Counted from the stretch's first letter, positions 1 through 12,850 are shown. The stretch is 64,000 nucleotides of DNA from Oopsacas minuta (GCA_024704765.1 JAKMXF010000055.1:511630-575629); one strand, 5' to 3'. Notes: generated from the letters alone by a model not told the origin. Numbers and translations are program-made.

Positions 1-290
1 TAGCTAAATATAGGTACAACTATCATTTAGGCATTATACTAGTATAAATGTAACATTTAGATATTCTCATATGTAATCTGAATATTACCATGCACTTTAC
101 CACATAAGCGAATAAAAATCTTCAAGGGCGTGTATAGCGAGGGAGCTGAAATTTTAAGGGTTCAAACATATAAAAGTCACTAGCGAAACTTCACTATTTT
201 CAGGGGGGTTTTCCCTGCGTACAGGGATTCGCCCAAAAAGTTGATATGTATGAATCTATACTATAAAACGCGATTAATTAAAGTGTGTAC

Positions 291-314
291 CTATATATAT
301 ATATATATATATAC
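291..314. repeat. (TA)n microsatellite
   Basis: An uninterrupted alternating TA run of about 22 bases lies between ordinary AT-rich flanks. It is a simple sequence repeat with no coding signal. Confidence 0.9.
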
Positions 315-330
315 ACATTTGTAAGTCGGA

Positions 331-640
331 ATTGATTGAAGAATCTAGAAGACACCAAGGCTGATTATTGGCATACAAGGATATTATGGGCCAGGTTCAG
401 ACATTTTGAGTTTTGGACGAAAATTCACACCTAGGACGAAACTATGAGGTCAAAATTTCTGCTATCTCATGGACTTGAGGCAAAAAGTCTGAGTATTTTC
501 CGCCACTTAGCGACCAAAAGTACTAAGTTAATCAGGTGTCAAATAATTAAGTTAATATGAAGCACTAAGGGGTTCCGTAGCGACCAAGTGTGAGAACCGT
601 GCTAGCAAATACTAAGGATATATCTACAAACTTATACGGT
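331..640 (+). repeat. Dispersed repeat R1, copy 1
   Basis: The stretch starting TTGAAGAATCTAGAAGACAC aligns by eye with 14,155 onward (TTGAAGAAACTGAAAGACAC) for about 110 bases at roughly 70 percent identity. A second shared block is TAGCGACCAAAAG at about 508 here and about 14,543 there. No reading frame is conserved, so this is probably an old non-autonomous repeat or part of a longer decayed element. Bases 1-290 upstream hold no recognisable gene. Confidence 0.5.
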
Positions 641-1359
641 GCTTGTGCATGTGTGGTCTGGGCTTGGTTTCAATAAATGTTCCAGTGGTGGCACAATATA
701 CAGCTTCCATCAGGTTCTGCCAATGACTAACCGGCCCACACTGAAATTGATTCCTATAGCAATACTGGTTGTATATAAAGTTATGGCAAAGTATCGTGAA
801 GTATTCAAATAATGCTTAGCATATATAATAAATACGTTAATGTTAAATGCAAATAGTAAAATATTGAATTCGTTCATTTTCTAGAGATAGATAAAACTGT
901 TTTACATTTGTAATATAGAAATATAATTCAGAACTCAATTTAGAAAGTTAAGAATGGAATCAGTGGAAACACTTTAGTTAGACCCGTAAAGTATTAAATG
1001 AAATTCAGTTGGAGGAATATTATGTGGATGAACAAAAAGTATTTGAACGAATTTGGTTCGAACGAATATTCGTTTTCAAAAACGAATACTCTATAATTCG
1101 ATATATAAGCGTTGATCATAAAGTAATGAGACTAATCTATCGATTTAGGATTCTATTGATGAGAGCTATACGCCTATTATCACATTACGACAGTTGATAT
1201 ATAGGCTAATGCATATTCTCATAATAGCTTTTTGAAAGTTTATGCGTCCATTGTGCTGAGTACATTCTAGGTATTGAAATTTAGCAAGGAAAACATCAAA
1301 ATATTTGGTACCTGTGAAAAATGGGAATACTTGCTCGCATATTCTTAAAGGTCACATGA
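641..1359. other. Anonymous AT-rich stretch with a short hairpin
   Basis: No gene is recognised. A perfect hairpin with 10-base arms (TATTCGTTTT at 1067-1076 and AAAACGAATA at 1079-1088) and a 2-base loop sits in a run of repeated GAACGAAT/ATTCG motifs. The short ORF over it has no recognisable protein features. Confidence 0.4.
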
Positions 1360-2135
1360 CGTTTTGGCCAATGAATGTCCTTTCAAAAGCGACAATACAC
1401 ATGTGGATCGTAAGAATTGAAAATGGCGATGATGCAACTACCATTAAATTGACTGAGTTAAAGGATATAGGATGATGATAGACGAATACCAATTCGGGAG
1501 TTAGAAGAATGGGTAGGTACACCAAGAGCCATTCAACATTCGATTATTTGGGAAGATCAAAAATGTACAATACTACGGTATGCTGCACAATTGGTCCAGA
1601 GACTTCTACCAAATTAACAAAAAGACAAGAGAGTTAAAGTTACAAAAAGATTCGTAAATTTACAATTCAAATAATAGCCCTTTGGATCGTATCATGGTAG
1701 ATGATGAGTCTTGGTTTCATCATTATGAACCAGAGAGTGAAAATCAATCAAAACAATGGGAAAGGCGAATGAACATGAATACAGGAATGTGAAGGCCGCG
1801 ACATCAGCTGGAAATAGTCGTATTCAGGGATGTGAAATATGAAAGGAACTCTAATTTTGATTAGTTACCAGAGAAGACAACCATAAGTAGTGAATACTAC
1901 ATCGGTGAATTGAAGGAATTGGGCAAAGGTATTAAGTGTGAAAAGCGAGGGAAGTCAACATGTGGCTTGCGGTCCAACATGCCAACAAAAAAGGCCCAAT
2001 GTAAGCTTCAAAACAATGGATGCAATGACTTGGGTCTAGAATGCCTCCATCAACAGCCTTATAGACCAGAACTGGTTCCCAGGGACTACAGGTTAATCGG
2101 AGAGATGAAATGACCTCATAAAGTTTAAACAGCAT
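1360..2135 (+). pseudogene. Decayed mariner transposase
   Basis: Pieces in several plus frames follow the mariner order. First comes an N-terminal helix-turn-helix-like piece (VLSKATIHMWIVRIENGDD, about 1378-1434). Next is a linker region with RIPIRELEEWVG and QLVQRLLPN (about 1480-1615). The catalytic block DRIMVDDESWFHHYEPES (about 1685-1738) follows, then YRPELVPRDYRLI (about 2060-2100), equivalent to the family's YSPDLAPxDY with the third catalytic Asp. The second-Asp region is not legible. Frameshifts and stops separate all blocks, so no functional enzyme is encoded. No terminal inverted repeats could be matched, which suggests an old copy. The family normally cuts and pastes at TA sites via a DD34D catalytic triad. 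Confidence 0.75.
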
Positions 2136-2139
2136 TTTC

Positions 2140-2800
2140 TACTCAATGTGCATATATGAAAGTTTTTACATTAATTTCACACAAAATATAAAAATTTGCA
2201 AATTCAAAAGTTGGCTCTATATTGGGTTACATAGACACTATAGATCAGAAATTTTTATGAATATTCAATTATAACTTGAGAATACTTAAATTATGCTATA
2301 CTCAGAATATCCAACACACACGACTTCCCATATCTTTGAAATACATTATGATGAGGAAGAATTAAAGAGTATTGCTCAATCCTCAAAATAAAGTAATATA
2401 TGGGCATTCTCACGTTGATAGGAGATACATCATCAAATTCTAATAGAAGGGTTTAGGAAGTTGGTAAATTGTATACAATGGCAATCCTGATTTTAGAATA
2501 AGTATAACGATTCTTGAGGTACAATTGAATGGTCCTAAATTATCCTTAGTGCAAGTGTAACTCAATGATGACCAAATTTATGCATTCCAGGTTTTGATAT
2601 TATATAAAAGATTTATAGAATATTTCATCTAGTCAGTTTGAGATGAAAAATGCTCTATAAAGTTAGAAAATGGACAAAAGAATGATATATTTTACTAATT
2701 AAATACTTGATAGACACATATTATGACACATTCCTCATATTTCTACAATATATTGTAATGAAATTTACATACAAAATCTAATACAAGTATTCAGGAAACC
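2140..2800 (+). repeat. Dispersed repeat R2, copy A
   Basis: This aligns in the same orientation with copy B at 3600-4350. Shared blocks in the same order include ACAAAATATAAA followed by AAAAGTTG, then GGTACAATTGAATG versus GGTACGATTGAATA. They end with ATACTTGATAGACACATATT versus GTACTTAGTAGACACATATT, and a final ACAAGTATTCAGG versus ACATGTATTCGGG. Identity is moderate with many indels. No protein is recognisable. It may be part of a decayed transposon or a segmental duplicate. Confidence 0.55.
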
Positions 2801-3599
2801 AATCATATATAGCTTTCACCTAAGACTGCATCTATGGTCACAAATTTAGGAATGAATGTCATCATTATGGAGATACCATGGCTTTCACCTAATATGTGGT
2901 ATGGCAATCTCTTGTGAATTTTGGACGATGGTTGCGTTGGCGATGAATGTAATTACATGTAGCTTCATTTTTGTAGGAACGCAGTATTTTGGGATATTAG
3001 GTGAGTTGCATAATCTGAGAAGATAAAAGTTTCAATCAAGTAATTACTGATAAAATATTTCAGGAAAGGGCCGAATCGTTTGTTATTACTTGATATTATT
3101 TGATGTCTTATAGAGTGGGAGGTAATGATTTTTCATTTAATGGTATAATACAAAATGATCCAAAGATGCTTAGGCAAAATATAAAAATGAGTTATGTATA
3201 TTTTTTGGCGCCTTCTCGAGGAATTTTTGACATCATAGATCATACATTATTTAGCAATATTCAATTATATATCGATAATCGTGCAAGTTATTGCTAAACC
3301 AGTATAACTATACCATCAGATTAGCGTTGTAACGTTCTAAGAGAAGATTGTTTTAAGCATTCTGGAGAGAATTTGTATTTTGAAAACAAGAAAGTTATGG
3401 AGTTCCACAATAATGCACATAATTCCTGACAGTTACTTGTGGAGTTAGGACTAAGGATAGGTTTGGGAAATGAAAATTTCATGTGCGCTCCATATTGCAG
3501 AATTAGAGCGCATTTGCACAAAATCTATTGAATACTTGTAGAGCAACAAATTTTCAGCACTCATATGCTAAAAATTAAGTAATATATCAAATATGTATA
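2801..3599. other. Anonymous sequence between R2 copies
   Basis: No gene is recognised. Short ORFs occur on both strands. The minus ORF at 3321-3521 (with ELCALLWNSITFLFSKYKF) follows a possible acceptor but ends in a stop and has no identifiable domain. Confidence 0.3.
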
Positions 3600-4350
3600 G
3601 AGAATAAATATTATTAACATATTTTTGATTAACTCTAAATAAAATATATTATATTCCAAAGTGAATATTTGAAAAGATACATAGATACTTCAATACAAAA
3701 TATAAACACTTTGGTATACAAAAGTTGAGTTATTAATGGGGTACAGCTGTGACCAGGATGGAATATTCTCATAAAATCCAACTATAACTGGATAATCGTT
3801 AAAACTTCGCCATAATCAGTATAGCCACTTTGTAGCAAAATTATTTCAAATAACCTGACAATAAATTCTGAAATGGATAACCCGAGCAATGTGACATAAT
3901 GATGAATATGCCTATATATTGTAATTCAAAACATTAAACTATACCTTTCAGAGATATCATACAAAATATATTATCAAGGTATGGGAAGTCCCGTTTACTA
4001 CAAAGTGGTTTCGCAATGTTAGCAAAATATTAAGAAAATAGAGGTACGATTGAATACTGGATATTCACCAGATGTGTCATCCCTGGTCTCTACTACAACT
4101 CAATAACGAGTTAACTAATGTATCAATTTTGATATTTTGCAAAAACTATAGATGATCATTTCATATTTTGACCTTGATATGAAAGATACAATGACTCACG
4201 TTCTTCAAGGAATATAAGGATGAAATATTTTACAAAATAAGTACTTAGTAGACACATATTTTGGCAAGTTCCTTAAATATTGAAAATATAATTGTTGCTA
4301 CTGTTGTTCAACAAATATGCAATACATGTATTCGGGCAAAAAGCGCCGTT
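3600..4350 (+). repeat. Dispersed repeat R2, copy B
   Basis: This is a direct-orientation relative of copy A about 1.5 kb upstream. It also matches copy C at 12,240-12,850 (GATATCATACAAAATATATT and GGTATGGGAAGTC versus GATATCATATCAAAATGTAG and GGTATGGGAAATC) and copy D at 42,480-42,690 (AGATACTTCAATACAAAAT). No reading frame is conserved. Confidence 0.55.
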
Positions 4351-6693
4351 TTTGCATATAGGACTGATATAGAATTTGTTCATGCGCTCTAAACCAAAAT
4401 CAAGAGGTTACTGTAATCGGGATTATATATAGTAGACTAGGGTACATATAACCAGAGGAAACTAATTATTAAAACATTAGTAAATTCTTCACGAATTTCA
4501 TTAAGAGATCTAAAGGGAAAATTGGCAACGCGGGAACAATATCAACACCGATGTAGGAATTTTATCAACTTTTGAGGTAAGAATCAGCATCAATGGTACT
4601 AAAATGCAAATAAATTTATCAAAGTTGTATCCACGTCTTAATATATCTCAGGGCAATGCGTAATAGGTTCAAGTCCAGCATAACAATCAATAGCCACAGA
4701 ATCTCATGGAAAGCACCATCCTAAGGTTGAATATCACAAGAAGAGAATTCCCCAGTTCATCGTTGTGACCCGAGTCAGAGTTGGAAAACTGAGAACAAAA
4801 TCATAGTTCTGGGAAGGCCAAGTATTTCCACTGACTTCTTCGGAATGTTTGCCCAAGAATTAATATGAACAAAGACATTGCATTCTAAGAATACAGGAGG
4901 AATTGGAACACTCACCCAATAGTTTCTTCCAATTTTTCTAGTTTCTATGGATCGAAGAGTACAATGTGTGGGAAATGACTACGGAAAAATATCAAATATT
5001 AATTCTCCAAGATTGTATATTAGAAACATCAAATTTAATGAATATACAATGAAGATGCACTCAGGGATAGTATCATTTAGATAGACAGTAGAACTCCGAT
5101 AAGAAGTACCCCTCGGTTAACAATAAATACTAAGGAATTCTTAGAGAATTAGTCCAATATTGATGATCAGTTTCGAGAAAATCAGATAAAACCGAAAGTA
5201 CATTAATCAAAGTATGTACGTCTTATTCGAGTTCTACTGAATGACTTGATTGACGAAGTCTCCATAACCAAGAACACAATGCAAATGCAGAGATTCGAGT
5301 AAATTGGGAAATAACAAATACTCATGAAGTACAAATACATAAAGGATAAATTAACAGTGCCAAAATTTGACAATAATTGTCACTATATGCTGTATATATG
5401 ATTGTTATAGATATATAAAATGTATATATATGGTCATACGAATAATAAATGACAAAAATCAATGTTTTAATAATCTATAGGACTTAAGTCTATTAGATTA
5501 GCGCTAAATCATTGGAAAATATCTTAGACATAATATCTTCCTAACAAAGCGCATCCCATTATTTGATTCACTAGACAGTGACATTAAACAGAGTTCCATC
5601 TTCAAATAAATAGCCCCACACAGATAAAACGGTAAAGAAAGGATTGGTATATTCATCACTCATTTACATCTGGTATTAAATAAACGATCTGAATCACAAT
5701 CTTAACATCATAATTCTAAGATCTCGTAGAAAGAATAAATTCCTTGAAAATTCATAGAGAAAGTCACTATGAACGAAAATTCTCCAAAAATTTTAGAAAA
5801 ACTGTAAGTTTGTATTGAAAAATTCTAAGTGAAACTCTAAGAAATTTCTCAATTCTTGGGAAAATTCTTGTGCAGTAGAGGGTTCACATAAGGCGATCGT
5901 GGAAAATTCTCTTACGGCTAATACTACTATCACTGCAAGTTTGGAGGAAAATAATTGAGAAGTTTGATTGGACTATCGAGAAAAATTGGTCAATAATACA
6001 AGCTTCCATACGAAATCAAATAATTATTCTCAGAATGTGCAAAATATTTTGTATTATATTACAAAATGACAGAATTTATCAAAGAATTTTTGAAATGTTA
6101 GTGAATATCAGGAAAAGCTACAATTTCATTGCGTAGGGCTAGAGTGTCCTGGACCACAAGACCTAAATTTATGGACGGCATTTCAAAAATCTTGTTACTG
6201 CTAAGCTAATAGTCAATTTGCGTTAAAAAAATATTTTAAAACTGTCTCCACAATTCAAATTCTGGTAGAGAGAATATCAACCATAGTTGTTATTGATGAC
6301 CTTCAAGGATTTATCAATGGGAGGGCATAAAAATGGAAGTCATTAAATTTAGGCAAATTTATTTATTAGATGTTTCATATACATTTCACCTTCATCAGAC
6401 TAGCAATAAAAAAAATGAGCATAAATATATAATCAATAGTCACAGAAGATAGTCGGATTAATTTACACTCTTTTAGTCAAAAAGAAGTGGTTAGTATCAT
6501 ATTTATCTATTGATCATATAATCATTTTGATACACGATCAACAGGTACGAAGTTATACTCAAAATTGGATAGATATATTGAACTAACTTGGAGGTTGGTG
6601 AACGGAATATATATAAAGAAGAATAATGAAAATTGAAGAGTAATTACAATTTGATGACATAAAAATATTGCTCATGAAAATATTTAGGAAAAT
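4351..6693. other. Anonymous AT-rich stretch
   Basis: No gene, RNA or complete transposon could be recognised on either strand over about 2.3 kb. The section 5720-5880 is rich in loosely repeated AAAATTCT-like motifs, without a clean repeat unit. Confidence 0.4.
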
Positions 6694-6915
6694 ATGAATG
6701 GGACCAAATTAGAGGCAGCGCAAGGGTCGGGCCAGATGGGGCCTGTGCCCCACCACATTAATGTAAGCATATCCCAGGTTAATAACCTGCGGCCCACCAG
6801 TAGCGGCTGGCTAGCGCAGGAACTGGATCAGAATCTAACCTCAATCTATGATATGAACGTACCTCATCATAATTATCCAATTCTGAATTATTCGATGGAA
6901 CAAGAACTTTTATGA
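6694..6915 (+). other. GC-richer island with a 73-codon ORF, unidentified
   Basis: Starting from ATG at 6694, an ORF of 73 codons ends at TGA. Its first half is clearly richer in G and C than the surrounding sequence. It contains a 15-base perfect palindrome (CAGGTTAATAACCTG, 6775-6789) and repeated GGCC motifs (GGGCC, GGGGCC, CGGCCC). The protein matches no family I recognise. The palindromes and base composition fit a fragment of a GC-rich-ended DNA transposon better than a gene, but that is inference. Confidence 0.3.
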
Positions 6916-8416
6916 GGAGACTCCAAATTTCTTCAAATTGATCCTTAGTTTTCCAACCTAAAATACAAACACATTGATAAGTATTTTCTAACATGAATAG
7001 AAATGAAATTTTTAACTAATCTGTGCGGGAAATGAGCAATTTTTCAATATACCAGCATTTCTTATGAAATATATAGGTTATATATAATGAAAAGATGAAT
7101 GAAATACTAAAAGATATCGGTTGAGCTAATTTGATTGCGTGCATTAGCCGAAGTTTCGATTCTTGAAAACCTCATAGACACCACTAAACATCATAATCAT
7201 TGACCTAATGAACACATTCAGGAACTAGTTCATTAAGAAATAAAGTCAAACAAGCAGTTGAGGTATCTTCGGTAAATTCGATATAATACTGAAAAACTGA
7301 ATGTCGCAAATGTCTAGGAGCGTTATTAACAAGAGGTTAAAGAGTATCCGGAAGGAGACATTAACTGGAAATATCATATTTACCTTTATCTTCAGAGGGG
7401 ATTGATGATGCGATGTGCAATCTCCATATCCAGGAACTACGGATTAACATTAAAGGCGATTTACCTGTTGTTCTGGTCAATGATACAAATGATTTCTAAA
7501 ATAAAGCCAATTTGATGTAGTCAACTTAGGGGCAGGAATTCATTTTGATACATCTAAAATGGTTTAAAATTTCTACATTTACCAGATATATGCGCTTAGT
7601 TTGATTAATAACATTATAGTTGTTAAAATAGATGATGGTTCCAATAGATTTCGACATATCATGACTTGTATCCAATTCGAATCGACCACAATCCACTTCT
7701 TACAGAGAGATCTTGATAGCTTCGGATCCTTATACGTAAAACACGGACTGACTAAAGATGTCCCTGGTTAAAGTCATGAATCACATCATTTCCTAAATGT
7801 ATAGAATGCCATGGTATTAGAACCAATAGACTCCCTATGTATACACGCATTGCACTAGTAGAATATATTTCAAGTCTAACATAAAAGTTTTCGAATTATT
7901 ATCATTATTACGATTCGTATGAAAGGGTGTTGAAACAGCGTAAACTAGAGAACCACAAAATGTAAATTAAAGATATAAGAAAATGATATCCTCTAACATG
8001 ACTTCCTATTCGATACCAAATATTGAATACAGTACACCTTAGTAGATAATATTTCTATCCTAAATTATAACGTTATCGATAAAGAAGACGCATAGATGAT
8101 ATAAGTGACTCAACTTAAATTAGAGGAGTATCAACCCATTTCTAATTTCCTAGACTCAACAAATATTCGCAAGTTTATAATTGAAAAGGCGTTATCATAT
8201 TACAAAACTGAGTTATACCAACTCTCCTATCTTCTCTAATTATAATAGGTGAGTGGAGTACATTGCAGTGACTTTCCAGCGCATCTTGGTCCCGGACTGG
8301 ATATGCATATTCCCCAACTTCTTCCTGTCGAGCGATTTTTACATAATCTTCTACAACATACCAAACTTTAAGGATGGGAGACATAAATATCGTAGCCATA
8401 TGCGATTAGGAGGACG
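6916..8416. other. Anonymous stretch
   Basis: No gene was recognised. A 74-codon minus ORF at 8175-8399 has no identifiable domain and abuts the ORF that starts at 8417 on the other strand. Confidence 0.35.
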
Positions 8417-8749
8417 ATGAAGGTTAGAAATATTAATTCTGCAAATAATGTAAATTCAAGTAGATCTAAATATATTCTTACTCTTCTTCACTTACTAGAT
8501 AAGCATATTATACCACGTCAGTCAGTAATAGTCCTAATTGATTCGCAATTATGTACAGCTAGTCAGGATACTGAATGTTTCGATGCTAAAGCCTTCCAAA
8601 TATCATTTGATGGCAAATTCTTTCAAGAAGTTAAGTCCAAAAGTTGTGATGGATTTGTTCATTTTAATTTAACCGATTATTCATTTGTATTGATTGACGA
8701 TAATTCAAATTTGAATTTCTTCAATTACGAGGTAACAAGAAATGTATGA
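8417..8749 (+). CDS. Unidentified 110-aa ORF, possible gene or exon
   Basis: The ORF runs from ATG at 8417 to TGA and is one of the longest plus-strand frames not attributable to a transposon. The first 35 residues are Asn/Ser- and then Leu/Ile-rich. The centre reads VIVLIDSQLCTASQDTEC and the end is acidic and aromatic (YSFVLIDDNSNLNFFNYE). The in-frame codon eight positions before the ATG is a stop, so the ORF cannot extend upstream without splicing. A GTATGA within the last codon could be a splice donor, making this an exon rather than a complete small gene. I recognise no family, and chance cannot be excluded at this length. Confidence 0.3.
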   Translation: MKVRNINSANNVNSSRSKYILTLLHLLDKHIIPRQSVIVLIDSQLCTASQDTECFDAKAFQISFDGKFFQEVKSKSCDGFVHFNLTDYSFVLIDDNSNLNFFNYEVTRNV

Positions 8750-10894
8750 CAATTAACATAATTCTTGTATTTAATTAATCTCTTTTCGTCATAAATTCTA
8801 TACAGGAAGGAATGTATATCGCAGAACTTGCTTGAATCCATGCAATAGTAAATAGTCTTCGTGAAGTTTTTACCGAATTCTATTTCCAAGAGTGTGGAAT
8901 ACCGCGAACATAAATATGAAATAATATCAAGTACTCGTATTCCACTCTACTCGGATGAACGGATTTCTAATGTATATGATAATTAACTCATTACTAGTTG
9001 ATATTTCACCTGAAAAACTAATTTATGGCAATGGATTTTCAATTGGCGATCTCAAATTCGCCCGTCCAACCAAAGGTATATTAATTTATGCAGAGAATGA
9101 TGCATTTTCCTAAACTGGCCATTAAGGTGTTTATACTAAATGCAAGAATAAAACGTACTATAATTCTTGAGGATATATCGTATACAATCCCTAATTACAT
9201 GCACTTAACAACTTAATTATAAGCATCCAATACAATTTGTACAGGTCCTTGCAGCAGTTATGGTGGTTCTTCAACATGACTTCTTAATTTTAATAATCAC
9301 TACTTCATTTACTATTCAGTCAGATACATAGCTTCAAAACATTCCTTTAAGCATCCGTCATTCTATATTGGCGCCACCTCACTTTAGTTGGATCTCTACA
9401 AGAAAGTTGGGACGACGCACACTGCAGCTGCAAACAAACCACAATCTGAAATATCTTGATGTCATTAGATTGGTTCTAGCCTCATATCAAGGTTTTGAGC
9501 ACCCCTTGTCGATATAGTGATGCCAATAGTGCCTTCGTTCCATTAATAAGTGAACCGTAGCACATTGAGTTAAATAAATTTACAATACCGTTTATGGAAC
9601 TCCTACGCATGATCTAATGGATGGATCCGTCGTGGTGAATTTGTATACTTCCAAAGAGAGGAAGGATGGATAGCCGTTCCTAAAATGTATAAATTAGTCT
9701 AATACTAATTGAAGGATGATACAAATACTATTATGTCGAAAATTCGTTCGCTTTTCGTTTCAGGTCTAAAACTTAGCAAAGAGCGAAAAAAGATGGTCCT
9801 GATTGTATTGAGCATATATGAAAACCCAATAATGATTCATTAAATTAGTAATCTGACTTAGCCTGGATCTTATTTTGTAATCTTTTCCAAGTGTGGAAAC
9901 TGGCTTTCATATCCCTTTCAGATATTACTCGCCTGGAATAATCTTTGGAAATAAATTGTTTCTCAAAAGTGCACTCGGTTGCAGATAACTCTCCACAGGA
10001 GTGTAATAATATCTAGAACATAAACAATTAAATTATATCATACAAACATAAATAAGTGGTATCACTTTATGGAATTTATATATTTCTGCGATTTGTTGTG
10101 CAAAGAACCGAATAATTATCTGAAACGATGAAAACATTGTATAATTTCCGAAATAAATGTCTACAGCTCCTTCAGAGATATATATTTGGACCAATGCAAA
10201 TTATCTTGCATCATTTTCTTAACAGGTGTGTCTCGTTTCTGATGAAAAACTGAGTTGAACTTTCGGGTTGCAGAATCATCATACAAAAAATTCGAGATCA
10301 ATTTGGTTAAACGAAGGTACTTCCGGGAGATGAATTTCTCTACAGTCCAATGTGATAATCTCATCGAAGGTTTGATAAATATTGATCCTTAGAGTTGGAG
10401 AACTTATTAGTGAATTATCTAGAGTCTAGATAAGCATCTTGGTATTTTATAATTATTTTCGCTGAATGTATATGTAACTTATCAGATACAATAAGGACTT
10501 TTAACTATTTGTGTGAACATTTAGGAAAGGGCGTTCTTTTTGCACACTATTTGGGTTTCAATATACCACCAGTCCATAAGTTTCATTTTTCTAGAATGCG
10601 CAAATATAGAAACCTGGTTAATAGAATAATGTGAGCATCTTATCTCAGAATTGTTAAATTTTGTAACACAAAGGATAATTGGATAAATATAGGGCGAAAG
10701 AAGGACACACTGCACCTTGCAACATGAGACTCAAAAAGATTTCATTCTTTAGTAATTAACCTATCTGTAGGAAAATTAGCTAAAACTGCTACTGCAATAG
10801 CTAGAGCTGATTAGAGACAACTATGAGTCAAAATACTTTCGAAATGGATGAATAAGAATCCAAAGATTCACATACCAATTGTTCCCTGTGTGAT
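8750..10894. other. Anonymous stretch with weak retroelement-like scraps
   Basis: No gene is supported. Two short plus-strand peptides faintly resemble retroelement integrase text: ISPEKLIYGNGF near 9005 and KKVGTTHTAAANKPQSE near 9402. They are isolated and not enough to call an element. The two minus ORFs in 10,161-10,715 have no recognisable features. Confidence 0.3.
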
Positions 10895-11201
10895 CTATCC
10901 CACCAAGCGACGGAGTGTAATAACATTCAGTTTAGCCAGGTTTCTCTTAGTAGGAATATCTAACATTTCACTATCATCTTCTGGTTTTAGTTGGCTTGGG
11001 ACTCCTAGTTTATGTACAGATGAGAGCAGTGATTGCAAATTTCTCGATGATTTTCTCTGCAAAATCCTAAATCCTTGTGGCCAAAACAAGTATGACTCTC
11101 CTTTCCAAGTAAGAGTAACACCAATGGCTTCTCCAGTAGTCCTCGTAAGGAGATTTATTGCCCTTTGTATATGTTCACGAGGGGTATCTTTGGTAACACT
11201 G
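10895..11201 (-). CDS. Unidentified ORF, possible exon
   Basis: A minus-strand frame is open for about 120 codons. Transcribed from high to low coordinates, a plausible acceptor (TTCCTTCATGACCAG) ends near 11,202 and is followed by VTKDTPREHIQRAINLL. The frame continues through SYLFWPQGFRILQRKSS to a stop near 10,895. The composition looks protein-like (charged and hydrophilic, with few low-complexity runs), but no domain is recognised. On the opposite strand at about 10,883-10,925, CSLCDLSHQATEC has a C-x2-C-x3-H-x4-C spacing like retroelement zinc knuckles. That hints at an old BEL/Pao-like fragment on the plus strand instead. The two readings compete, and neither is secure. Confidence 0.25.
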
Positions 11202-11819
11202 GTCATGAAGGAATAAGTTGAGGTGAAGATAAAATGACAGAAAAATGAGTTATACACTCATTGTATATATAGCCTTGACTGAATCAGCAAACATCATAAA
11301 GCTTTCGGAAATGCTAATTGTTGACATTTAAGGAATTATTACATTACTCATTAGTCAATAAATAAGCCAAAAATTGTCTCACAAATGTATTTGAAAATGG
11401 ATATAAATTATTAATCAGGCAAAAAAGTGGAGTCATAATTCGTAACTTGCCAACATCTCATAACAATGACGCTACGATTTTCTAATCATCGGAAATCCCC
11501 AAGTTTTGGAGCATGGAGAGATAATGATTATCATAACTGCTACCACTAATACAAAATTTGAATTTGTACTTCTGAAGGAATTAAATCGTGATCCGGACAA
11601 TTCATCCAAAGGCCTACAACTCAGAAATAACATTAAGTCTTTGGCAGAAAGCTATTTCCAAACTATCTGTCGGAACACATTTCATTTTGGAATAGAGATT
11701 GTAATCACATTGTGTGGTGGCTAAAAACATGGAGTGAAAATGCAACAAAAGTGATGGGAAATGACATGAAATTGGTGAACAAATTTTGAATTGATTAGAA
11801 AATGGGGTACCTCAGGACA

Positions 11820-11985
11820 GGAGGATAACCGAATATGGCCGAAGTGTCGCGTTCGTGATAAATAGGACTACATAATTTTATTCCTTTGTTTCAAAAGATT
11901 CATGAACTCAAATAGAGATTTTATTACCTTATTGACATAATAAAATCACAATTTTTTCCGCCTGTATTCGGTTAATTGACTGAAT
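11820..11985 (+). repeat. Dispersed repeat R3, copy 1
   Basis: This aligns with 24,175-24,330. Shared blocks include GAATATGGCCGAAGTGT versus GAATATGGGCGAAGTGT, ACTCAAATAGAGATTT versus ACTCAAATCGAGATTT, and TATTCGGTTAAT versus TATTCAGTTAAT, in the same order and spacing. It is non-coding and of unknown class. Confidence 0.6.
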
Positions 11986-12239
11986 ATAATATGGATCATG
12001 AACTGTGTACTGTTTGTTACCTTGATATTTCTGTGGTATAATTGTAAAGTATTACCATCGTGCCATCATACATTTACGATTACTATTGTGATCTATATTT
12101 GTCGAACGGAAGATCGCCGATCATTACAGGAATAGTGATCGAATGGAAGATCAAGATAATTTTTCTCAAAAATTTCAATCGTTTTATGGAAAGAGAGTCT
12201 CACATTTGCGAATTCCAGAACCTAAAATCTATATCGAAA

Positions 12240-12850
12240 TTTACAGTTTCTTATACTAATAAAAAATTTCAGTAAGTTGAAAACCTATGTAGATTATGAA
12301 GATAAGATACATTAATAAAAATTAATGTATCCTACGATAATTACTTAATCCTGAATACCAAATATGGCTTCATTGATGACTATACAATAATCCTTGTAGA
12401 TATCATATCAAAATGTAGTAAAAGGGTATGGGAAATCAGGTATAAAATATAAATCGGCTATAGTAAGTTTTGCTTTATCAGTAAGGTTTTAGAATTATAA
12501 ATGCATAATGACAAATTATCACCATCCATTGCCACTACAGTAAATTAAAAACCTACCAACTTTAACATAACAAATTATTTAGATGATTTACAAAAACATC
12601 TTTATATCATTTCATACATTAACTTTGAAATCAAAGATGCAATATTTGACATTCTTCAGCTCATCAAAGATTGGACTATATTCTCCAAATTATGCTTACT
12701 AACCAAAGAAATTTGCGCATTTTGTTAACTATTTTGCTTTGTTAATTTGGACACTTGATATCCTACATATCTGTAATACAATTAATTTGGTATAAAAGTA
12801 CTGTTGATGCGATATGAAACCATTCTGTATGCATATAAAATATTTACCGT
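12240..12850 (+). repeat. Dispersed repeat R2, copy C
   Basis: This matches R2 copy B in order: GATATCATATC, then GGTATGGGAAAT, then CATTTCATACATTAACTTTG against CATTTCATATTTTGACCTTG, then ATTCTTCA against GTTCTTCA. A perfect 11-base-arm hairpin with a 4-base loop (GATACATTAAT at 12,306-12,316 and ATTAATGTATC at 12,321-12,331) lies inside it. No protein is encoded. Confidence 0.45.

Noticed and set aside
9000-9460. Integrase-like peptides (ISPEKLIYGNGF; KKVGTTHTAAANKPQSE)
   Set aside because: Too short and isolated, with no neighbouring retroelement domains in order, so not called as a feature of its own.
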